64,000 nucleotides of DNA from Calliopum simillimum (Eukaryota; Arthropoda; Insecta; Diptera; Lauxaniidae): the NCBI GenBank assembly GCA_951812925.1, contig OX638371.1, positions 118,009,124 through 118,073,123 of the forward strand. Direction: 5' to 3'. Below the pieces are notes generated by a model. It was not told the origin of the DNA. It ran no database searches and worked only from the letters and a program-made list of their open reading frames with translations. Of the stretch, positions 55,400 through 64,000 are shown piece after piece; position 1 is the first letter of the stretch, and every line of letters begins with the position of its first letter. Position numbers and translations under genes: made by a program.

Positions 55400-56420
55400 G
55401 TTTTTGCTTATGCAGTGCGGTTCACTTGATTAGAGGCAACATTTTTTTTCGGATAGAATGTGTGATAATACCCACTGTGTTTGAGCTGGCAAAAATTGGT
55501 ATTAAAAAAATTCAACAGCAAGCGCTGCTCACTATAAAAATATAAAAACATTAAAAGCTTTTCAAAACTAACGGTACTTCGTAGAAGTAAAACATTTGAA
55601 GCTGTTAAAGTTAGAAAATAAAAATAAAAAAAAAAAATGGCTAAAGTAACAATCTGCAAATGAATTGTTCGACGTGAAATATTAAAAGTACTGCACTTGA
55701 AATTAAAACAAATTCGAAAAAAAAGCAATCTCTGTACCATTTTTTGGTCCGAAACTTTAAATTAGAACTCGCCATAGTACAAAATCGCTCCCTAAATCAT
55801 AACACCGCCTTTGCGGCTATGGTATCGACTCAAAAAACTTTCTTTCTTTCTCAAGTCGTCAAAATAATACATAATTGTATCCACCAGGATCAACGAAACT
55901 GAACATGTTTTCGTCAGTAAATACATTATTTTTCTACTCACCGGGATCTTTGTTTCTACTGGGCTACAAGTCATGTAATCCTTTGCAATATCGAAGTGAT
56001 ATTGCTTACGAAAGGCGTCGAGAGGTGATTTTTTTTGGTTTTTTTTTTTAATTACAAACGCAGTGCTTTTAATATTGTTTGTTGAACAATTGATTTGCAG
56101 ACTGTTACTTTAGCCATTTTTTTTTTCGCTGGCTCCAACGGTTCTGATTTTATAGTTTTTACCACATGGTTCACTTATCCTCACATAATGGTCAACAGTA
56201 TTTGGACTTCGACCAATTTCTTAGCTATTTGGAGGTTAGAAATTCCGTCAGATTGCAAAATGTCGATTTGACCTTTCTCTCGGTCTGTAAAAGATTTTTT
56301 TCCCAATTTCAAAAAATTTTTTGAATTTTTGCTTCCAACGAAACCTTTGTGAAAAAAACGTGGATGAAAACATTTGTTTTTCACAAGATTTTCGTACAAA
56401 ATACAATATTTATAAAAAAA
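55400..56420 (-). pseudogene. Tc1-like transposase pseudogene
   Basis: Minus strand: 56399-56190 encodes KKSFTDREKGQIDILQSDGI and SNLQIAKKL, the first helix-turn-helix of Tc1-like transposases. Further down, AKVTVCKSIVQQTILKALRL (near 56100) and, after stops and shifts, ENMFSFVDPGGYNYVLF near 55870-55910 follow in family order; the FTDEN context is the first catalytic Asp region. Numerous stops. No clear terminal repeats were found. Confidence 0.7.
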
Positions 56421-58165
56421 TTTTTTGGGAAAATTAATTTTTAAGATTTTTCAAAATATTGTTTTTTTTGTATACCTTGTATTTTCTAAGCAATGGAAGT
56501 TATATTCTTCTACTTCGAATTTTTTTTTTTTTTTTGGCCACCTTATATGTGTAATTATAAAGCACATAATAAAGTTAAAAAATTGTCACGGGACTTTATA
56601 GAAAAAAATTCCCGTGGCTTTCACAACCATTTATCGCAAAACAAATCTTTTACGGAACGTTTATTTTTCATCACCCTTTTTGTAAAAAAAAATTAAAAAA
56701 AAAAATATTATTTTGAGAAAATCTTTTAAGATTTTTCTAAAAATGGCCGCCATTTTGTTAATTTTCCAAATTAAAATAACATTTAAAATTCTACAAGAAT
56801 CCGAAAACAAAAATTAAAAAAATTTATTTTTGACAAAATGGCGGAACTTAGAAAAAAAAATTGCATCGATTTTTCGCAAAAATACTACTTCGCCACTCTG
56901 ATTTTCCATGCCTATAATTTTTTCCGCAAAACTAAAACTGAGAGATCTCCAAACTGAGTATTTAAGTAGAACAGCTCTGTAAATTTTTATAAAATTCTGA
57001 GAACACAACTGCAAATTTCGAAAAATTTTAGCTGTAAAACGTCTTAAATATATAAAGCTCAACATATTGGCTTGATTTTATAAAATTATTGAGAAAGGTT
57101 GCTTCATAATTTATCCAAATAACTCTTTTTAATGACGGATAACTGAAGTTTGGATATGTTCGAATAGTATCAAAGCAGATCAAAATCATTGAAAAATTTT
57201 TCCTAGAAATGGTAGTTCTGGCAATGGGAGCACAACTACAACTAACCGAGGAATGCTTATAAACGTACGTAAAATGCAATGAAAAAATCTCATGATGTGA
57301 GTCTGGTGAACTTCACAAATTAGCGCTTGCCCATGGAACTCTTAATTTCAGAGTTTCCAGAAAAAACGAAGTTTATTTATTACTCTGGGTTCAGACGTCT
57401 ATAAACTTGTGCTTTCATACATAAATACATACTGTATGAATAATAGACAGGCAGGGAAAGTGCTGCTTGTAAACAATTTTTTTTGTAAATTTTTTTGCAG
57501 TTTCTTTTTCGTTATTTTCAATTTTTGCTTCATTTGTCGTTATCTGGCATAGTAGATGCAATGTCAGGCTCTCCAATTTGAAATAATTTGAAATTACGAA
57601 GAGTGCGATTGTATTGTTAGCATATGCAGCGCGCCAATTGAATGACACTGAACGTTGTCGCTGTCGTCGTCGCTGTGTGGCTGTAAAAACTACTAATAAC
57701 AGCGACAGACAACGCTCCGAGCAATTAAAGATCACTTTACGAATGCGAACGCGATCACTATATCCCTCAAACAAATTTGTCAATGCGACATTCAACCGAT
57801 AGAGTCAAAGTTCTGAGAGAAGGCGACAGATAACACGTCACTCGACTCAAATGAGTACATGGACAACATGAAAAACGTCCGTCCGAACTGACGTCTGTGT
57901 AACCACCGCCTTCCACCAATTGTTACACTCTACATGACAAAATTCAGTCATATTGCAACAAGTACAAATCGTATCATTGGAATAGGAAATATCTACATTC
58001 ATTCTTTGGGGCAAAATCAACTAAGAACTATAGGTGTAAAATGTTGAAGCAGTAAAATAATTTTAAGGACTGGGGCTTATTAACACCACGAAAAGTGACA
58101 AAAAGGGTTAAAAAATCAAGTACTCGTATCTAATTAATAAGAATTTAATCTGTACATTTTAAAAG
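56421..58165. other. AT-rich sequence with an island at 57600-57930
   Basis: 56421-57300 is AT-rich with ATGGCCGCCATTTTG and AAAATGGCGG words in opposite orientation (56742 and 56838), a small inverted repeat. 57600-57930 is less AT-rich (GTTGTCGCTGTCGTCGTCGC) and may be regulatory or an untranslated exon. No protein is supported. Confidence 0.3.
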
Positions 58166-58486
58166 GCACTTCAGACTATCTGAGAAGTCATATGCGTTTT
58201 CTTATGTTTTTCTATTTGATTTTTTCTCTGACTGTCAAATTTTTTTTGTTTTTAATTTATTTTGTTCAAATTGTTTTAATTTTTTATTTTTCAAACAACA
58301 TTAAAAAATTTGAAAACTCCTATGACTTCTCTTTCCAAATAGAATTAAGTCTAATGCCAAAATAACTCATATGAGTTTTCTTCTGATAAATCATTTGTGT
58401 CATAAATTTACATTCACACTATCAGAGTTGCCATATTTGACAACTCATAAGAATTTCTCTATGACTTCTCAGATAGTCTGAAGTGG
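58166..58486. mobile_element. MITE with 28-bp inverted ends
   Basis: GCACTTCAGACTATCTGAGA and the complement of TCTCAGATAGTCTGAAGTGG form near-perfect ends, with AGTCATA continuing the match on both sides. Internal sequence is AT-rich. The target duplication cannot be fixed because both flanks read TTAAA-like. Confidence 0.75.
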
Positions 58487-59272
58487 CTTTAACAAAATTT
58501 ATCAAATACAAAAAATATATATTTGAGGTTCTATATACATTTGGGATGTTGCATAATCTACGCAAGATCTAAATAAAATAGAATTATTGAAACATATAGT
58601 ACATAGGATAGGGTTATGTATGGAAAAGCACATTAAGCAGATGTCGTCCATGTCTCTTGTCGAAATTTCCATGACAATTTTGCATAAATTTCGCTGAATT
58701 CCGTTAATGAATTAATTGCCAACTTCAATCCATTTTAGCTAACCCTAAACTGTCAAACTGTTTTATTTTTTTGGTTGGTAGCACTTTACATCAAATGTGG
58801 TAAGAAATTCACATCTTCATAAATTATGGGCCACACTTTACATATTTACATATGGGCTAATACTGCGTTGCAAACGTTACATTTGTACGCATATTTTTAA
58901 ATCCTGAAGGCGCTCTGAATGTAAAATTCTTAATTTACCTGCAGTGGTATGTTACCCTTTGAGAGTACTTTCAGAAGGCATTTAAAAATATTTCCTAGCT
59001 TGTATCAGCTACAATATAATCGTGCATAAAGTGCTGTTCGCACGTTACAAAGAACAGAAGTCGTTGTGTAGATCAATGTACATTTTCAAAATTTTTTGCG
59101 AAGATTCCAGTATAAACGAAAAAGCAAAATCTTCCAAAGAAAGAAGAATATTTGAGCATATCGAAACTGCTTTTGAGGGAATCAAAGAGTCCTTCGTTCG
59201 TACAAAAATTTAACTTTTGTGTGTTGCGCACTTTACATTGCGAACGTTACAATTTTTATTTTATATATAAAC
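58487..59272. repeat. AT-rich sequence with GCGAACGTTACA words and a short frame
   Basis: GCAAACGTTACATTTG (58870), GCACGTTACAAAG (59038) and GCGAACGTTACAATTTT (59238) iterate one word. Between them a 63-codon plus frame (59022-59213; KVLFARYKEQKSLCRSMYIF, KERRIFEHIETAFEGIKESF) is protein-like but unrecognised. Confidence 0.35.
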
Positions 59273-60140
59273 TAGGGTGGGCCGGTTTGAAAACTGATCT
59301 CGGCTACCCCTCTATGTGAAAGTTCGTTCAATTCTATGAATATTTGCCCAAGGAACTATACCTCTGCGTTCAAATTTAGTTCGGCGCATTTTTGATCGAA
59401 AATTTTACCTTTTATTAATATTTTTTTTTATTTTCATACTAAATTTTAAAAATTTTTATAAAGACAAAAGTCATTATATGATTGGGCTGGTATTCTGTCA
59501 GTAATTAATTGAATTGGGTTCTGTTAACACGAAAAGTTTACTTGATGGTGTGGAATTGATGCTATATATCTAAAAAAGTGATATGGTCAAATAGCCGATT
59601 ATTATGACTGACTTTCAAAATAAGCGATTCATATTTTTGGATGAATATTTTCAAACAAAACACCAACTTAAGCTGAAAGTTCATTCAACTCTATGAATAT
59701 TTACCCAAGGAATCATATCTCTACGTTCGATTTTAGTTCGGCGCATTTTCGATTGAAAATTTTACCTTGCGCTCAATATTTATTTTTTTGCTTAATTTTC
59801 AAAATTCTTATAGAGACAAAAGTAGTATCATAATATGTTTTGGCTGGTATTCTGTCAGTAATCAATAAAATTGGGTTTTGTTTTTACGAGAAGTTTACTT
59901 GATAGCGTAGAATTGATTATATTTAATTCAAAAAATTATATCGGTCAAACAACCGATTTATTATAAACGATATATATTTTTACATGGATTTTTTCAATCG
60001 ATATAATTTTTTGGAATAAAAAATGGTTTATGTTGACTATATGAAAATTATACTAATTTTATGAACTTTAGTCAATGTTTTGCACAACATGAATGATGAC
60101 AAAGGAGTATAGAGAATGAAACCACGCTACCAATTTTTCC

Positions 60141-60223
60141 GAGGGCACACAGCGCAGTCCGTTGGTAAATGCGCTATGTAGAGAGATTGATTTCGAAAGG
60201 TTCATAGATCGATCCCGGCCTCA
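60141..60223 (+). repeat. tRNA-like core, second copy
   Basis: Differs from 8564-8647 at very few positions (TTGGTAAA for TTGATAAA). A-box-like and B-box-like words are conserved. Confidence 0.45.
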
Positions 60224-60297
60224 GACAAAAAGTTCAAAAATTTTTCAATTGTTATTTCATTTAATTTAAAAATAAATTAAATAAAACATAAATTGGT

Positions 60298-60335
60298 CTG
60301 ATGATGGTTACGTGGCGGTAACCGAAACATATGTC
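60298..60335 (+). ncRNA. Hammerhead-ribozyme-like motif, second element copy
   Basis: Identical over 38 bases to 8721-8758: core CTGATGA, stem II GGTTAC/GTAACC, GAAAC, short stem III and GTC. Preserved although the rest of this copy has diverged by indels. Confidence 0.6.
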
Positions 60336-61135
60336 ACCATAGCCATGTTCAGTAGTTTTTTCTCTTCTCCTAATTGTCATAAATATTCTAAGTTGGAAAA
60401 TGCATGGAATTTTCGATTCTTGCAAAACATTGACTAAAGTTCATAAAATTAGTATTATTTTTGGAATAAATATAATCAATTCGACGCTATCAGGTAAACT
60501 TTTCGTAAAAACAGAACCCAATTTTATTGATTACTGACAGAATACCAGCCAAAACATATTATGATATTACTTTTGTCTCTATAAGAATTTTGAAAATTAA
60601 GCAAAAAAATAAATATTGAGCGCAAGGTAAAATTTTCAATCGAAAATGCGCCGAACTAAAGTTGAACTTAGAGGTATGATTCCTTGGGTAAATATTCATA
60701 GAATTGAATGAACTTTCAGCTTAGGTTGGTGTTTTGTTTGAAAATATTCATCCAAAAATATGAATCGCTTATTTTGAAAGTCAGTCATAATAATCGGCTA
60801 TTTGACCCATATCACTTTTTTAGATATATAGCATCAATTCCACACCATCAGGTGAACTTTTCGTGTTAACAGAACCCAATTTAATTAATTACTGATAGAA
60901 TACCAGCCAAATCATATAATGACACTACTTTTGTCTTTATAAAAATTTTTAAAATTTAGTATGAAAATAAAAAAAATATTAATAAAAGGTAAAATTTTCG
61001 ATCAAAAATGCGCCGAACTAAATTTGAACGCAGAGGTATAGTTCTTTGGGCAAATATTCATAGAATTGAATGAACTTTCACATAGGGGGTAGCCGAGGTC
61101 GATAAAATTTCGTCCATACAATTTGGCCCACCCTA

Positions 61136-61579
61136 ATATATACATAGGCTATCGAAAATTGATGCAGCCCCTTTCGAACTAATCTAAGCACATTATATTC
61201 GCTTGATTTATTTGTGGAAAAAGTTGTAAAGAAGTGCAGTGCACACAAAAGTAAAATTTTTTTTTTGGCACCGCATCTCACGGTAAAAATACGCTGTTAC
61301 AGCTCAACCATTGCATCGATTTTTATGAAATTTGGAATGCAACGTTGTTAAAGACTTTTTGTTATGTAGCTGCCGGTGCGACGCCCCTAAAAGCAAAATG
61401 CATTTCCGCGGCTAAACCGGTGGACCAATTTTTTGGAATGGGGATTGAACCCTTAGAAAGCATATTCAAAACCTGTAGTTATTTAGTGGGTAATACCACT
61501 CACCTAGTGGTAAAATTCGCTTTTACGGCAACTTTATAATTTTTCCCTTGGTTGACCTATTTTCGGATATGCCCATATG
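61136..61579. other. Sequence between foldback and mariner
   Basis: 61285-61560 contains GCATCGATTTTTATGAAATT and CGGTGGACCAATTTTTTGG words of repeat appearance. No gene supported. Confidence 0.3.
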
Positions 61580-61581
61580 TA

Positions 61582-62385
61582 ACAGGTCATTCAATAAGTC
61601 CGTAGGATAAGTAAGAGAAAGACAAAATTTTGACCAAACTCGATTTAATTATTCAAAATAGTTGTCTTCGAGGGGCGATACAACGAGTATAGCGATTTTC
61701 CAACATTTCGATTCCACTTTTATAGTACGATTTCTGTTTTTCGTCAAAATAGGCCTCAGCTGACTGCCTTTTGGATTCTGGTGTGTAATAGTGAAGCCAT
61801 GTTTCATCCATTGTCACATATCGACGATAGAATTCGATTTTATTGCGGTTTAATAGCGCCAAACACTACTCTGAAGCATCAATTCATTGTTGTTTTTGGT
61901 CGACTGTGAGCTCACGCGGCACCCACTTTGCACAGAGCTTTTGCATACCCAAAAGTTGGTGTAAACTGGTAAAAATACTACCATGTGATATTTTTACAAT
62001 GTCAGCTATCTCGTGCACCCTCAATTTGCAATCGTTCATAACCAATTTGTGGATTATTTTTATGTTTTCTGGAATAACAGCCTAATTTGGGCATCCACTG
62101 CGCTCTGCATCATTTGTGCTCGTACGACCACATTCAAATTCATTCACTGTATTTTTTTTTTCATCAAAAAGCAATGCTTTACCAAAACTCGAAATTCACT
62201 TTTTTCCATTTTTTTACTAACAAAAGTTGCTTCACACAAAATGCTATAACTCAAGAATCAATAGTCCGATTGCTGTCAAATTTATACACGCATCGTTTGA
62301 AGGTTAGTATTAAATAAAAATTATATGGAAAAAATTCTAGTAACGCCATCTATGTGTCATCCTACGGACTTATTGAATGACCTGT
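61582..62385 (-). mobile_element. mariner element, internally deleted
   Basis: Inverted ends ACAGGTCATTCAATAAGTCC and complement GGACTTATTGAATGACCTGT, flanked by TA (61580-61581, 62386-62387). The minus strand encodes an N-terminal part with frameshifts and stops (VHEIADIVKISHGSIFTSLHQ, MQKLCAKWVPRELTVDQ), then NKIEFYRRYVTMDETWLHYY with the first catalytic Asp, PESKRQSAE joined directly to YFDEKQKSYYKSGIEMLENR and YTRCIA. The region between, holding the other two catalytic Asp residues, is deleted, which explains 804 bp against about 1.3 kb for a full mariner. Confidence 0.92.
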
Positions 62386-62387
62386 TA

Positions 62388-64000
62388 GGATCTGTTTAGC
62401 AAAAATGGTCAAAAAGTTGCATTGTCAGAAAAACTTATATCTTTTATCGAAATTTTTTGATGAAAAATGTATATTAGTAAAATATTACTTAGCAATCAAA
62501 GAACTTTATTTATTTATTTATTCCACATTAAAAAAAAATGTCGAATATGACTATTATTTTTTATGAAGTTTGTTTATTGACTATTTTTGCTTTTACTATT
62601 GAAAGTTTACCAAGTATTATTCTAAATGGAAATTTCATTAATTAATTTTTGAACTAAGTAATTGAACTTATTCTTGTTTAAGTCTTGTTCTAGAAAGTAT
62701 GTATATCAGCGTATAAGTCTTGGTCTCGAAAAATTATCAAGACCAAGACTTAATTATCTCATCACTTCTCTCTAGGGATGCTCTTTTGAGAACCCTTGTG
62801 CCGCGTCTAGATTCTAATGGATTAATATAGATAAAGAAAGTGTTCATTTGAATCTATTTGGATCCATACAATCCAGACCACGAAACATCTGGATTGAACA
62901 CGAATCCATTTTAATCTATTTCAATCTAATGGATTGGAATGGATTTGAAAAATAAAAAATTAACTTAGGTATTATTGGCGCAATGTTTTCACTTAAAAAA
63001 TGGGATTTACTTGATGTTTATAAAGTGCAGTAACAAAAAAGGTTTACATAAATAATTGCAGTTGAATTAAAATGGATTAGACTGGATTGACTTTGATCGC
63101 GATTTTTTTCTAACTGATAATTGGATTGAAAAGGACTCAAATGGATTGGAGTTGGTCTTTAATTCCTCGCGGAGTGCGATTGGCTACTGCAATATTTCAC
63201 TTCGCATTCATCGCATTTTTCCATAGCACATGTGGTCAGGTGCATAAAGTGAGCTATGCAGGTGTGACGAATTTCGATGATTTTTGGTTGGGAATTTTGA
63301 GCTATTTTCGAGCATTTCAACAGTAATTTCGAGCTGTATGGGAAATTTTCCATTTTCTGGAAAATCGGAAAAATGGTTTTTTCAGCCATACGAATCTGCG
63401 GGAAAAGTTAGAGATGAAATCTTTTAACGCAGGAATTTTGAGCTACTTTCGAGCTAATATTGAGCTAAAAGAATTTTCCGGAAAACTCCCAATTTTCCCG
63501 GAAAATCCTGAAAAACTTTTTTTATTACTAACTTCATTTTTTTCAGCCAGATGAATCCGCGGGAATAGTATGCGATGAAATCTTTTAACGCAGGAATTTC
63601 GAGCTAGTTTCGAGCTGACCTTGAATAAAGTGTTTTCCTTAAATTTCCCCGGAAAATCCCAAAAAATTTAATTTTATGTCCGCAAATTATTCGGACTTAA
63701 TCCCCATTTACGAAATGGGGATTATGTCCGAAAGTTTTTCGCGGATCAGCCTATAATATATCCAACACCTAGTTTGCTAGCCAAAGTAATTTTACATAAG
63801 AGTAAGGGGCCTGCAGCCGCAGCTCAGGATTTAAAACTCCCAAAAATCCAATATCGGCTTCGCGGCGGCCCTTGGTCGCGGTACAGTCGGTAATATATCC
63901 ACCCATTTACGAAATGGGGATTATGTCCGTGGGGATTATGTCATGGCACCGCCATAAAAAAGGTTTTTTGGGATTTTCCGGGAAAGTTTGGACTTTTCCG
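62388..64000. repeat. Word-iterated repeats at the window end
   Basis: 62690-62760 has inverted TAAGTCTTGGTCTCGAAAAA / AAGACCAAGACTTA. 62815-63150 iterates TGGATT and AATCTATT words. 63290-63680 has two units of about 160 bases sharing CGGGAATAG/AAAG, GATGAAATCTTTTAACGCAGG and TTTCGAGCT. 63705 and 63905 both read CCCATTTACGAAATGGGGAT. No protein. The element continues past 64000. Confidence 0.45.

Larger units (their letters stand above)
60022..60454. mobile_element. Hammerhead-bearing element, second copy (left arm truncated)
   Basis: The right half is near-identical to 8564-8876, including tRNA-like core and hammerhead motif. The left arm keeps only the outermost 60 bases (GGTTTATGTTGACTATATG) and then about 45 unrelated bases before the core. 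Flanked by near-identical 16-17-bp repeats (AATTTTTTGGAATAAA at 60005-60020, TTATTTTTGGAATAAA at 60455-60470), again a long imperfect target duplication. It sits in the centre of the foldback at 59273-61135. Confidence 0.75.
59273..61135. mobile_element. 1.9-kb foldback element (family G)
   Basis: Ends TAGGGTGGGCC and complement GGCCCACCCTA. Each arm holds two tandem units of about 360-400 bases sharing TTCATTCAACTCTATGAATA, CCAAGGAAYYATAYCTC, TTAGTTCGGCGCATTTT and GGGCTGGTATTCTGTCAGTA. The arms pair throughout. The central spacer near 60021-60470 contains the second hammerhead element. No transposase frame. Target duplication is unclear because of surrounding TATATA. Confidence 0.8.

Overview
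AT-rich eukaryotic DNA with long introns and many transposon remnants. It fits a higher dipteran (cyclorrhaphan) fly genome; a tephritid-like fly is my guess from the style of the repeats, not something the sequence proves. There are no bacterial operons, no rRNA genes and no CRISPR arrays.

Only one host gene is well supported. It lies on the minus strand as three coding exons, 37805-38717, 12449-12748 and 8016-8228, joined by consensus GT/AG sites with matching phases (1, 1, 1). The two 3' exons resemble the common region of the ecdysone-induced ETS factor Eip74EF (E74). The 5' exon carries an acidic stretch followed by PLDLS, a CtBP-recruitment motif, and has the position expected of the isoform-specific (E74B-type) N-terminus. 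The ETS DNA-binding exon is not in the window and should lie beyond position 1. The less AT-rich stretch 38718-40090 is the probable leader and promoter area. Everything else is intron or upstream sequence.

That intronic and upstream space is mostly mobile DNA: broken non-LTR retrotransposons (1150-2315, 13195-13797, 26597-28600, 31545-31897); Tc1/mariner-type elements (41889-43157 DD37E-like, 61582-62385 mariner, 29295-30531 pogo-like, remnants at 46486 and 55400-56420); small MITEs; tRNA-derived SINE-like pieces (50152-50235, 51895-52010); and an unusual density of foldback (long inverted-repeat) elements. Several are nested with readable target duplications: a 1.5-kb foldback with an 8-bp duplication (20533-22044) and a TTAA-flanked MITE (22146-22284) both sit inside the arms of an older foldback (about 19470-22335), and the related foldback at 8930-10975 preserves the empty sites.

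The most unusual system is a short element at 8310-8876, with a second copy at 60022-60454. Its arms carry a hammerhead-ribozyme-like motif, one per strand in the complete copy, around a tRNA-like core, with long imperfect target duplications. This suggests a Penelope-like or retrozyme-like non-autonomous element. A second pattern is a set of elements each dominated by its own iterated word (TCACAAACGTGGCA, GGTAACTCGCGTTAC, GGGGCTAGTGTGGACA, CCGTTACGGATCCG, TTTCGAGCT). Less AT-rich, microsatellite-bearing islands (6060-6860, 14800-15720, 22800-23480, 34650-35960, 44230-44800, 48600-49720, 53900-54420, 57600-57930) look single-copy and may be regulatory.
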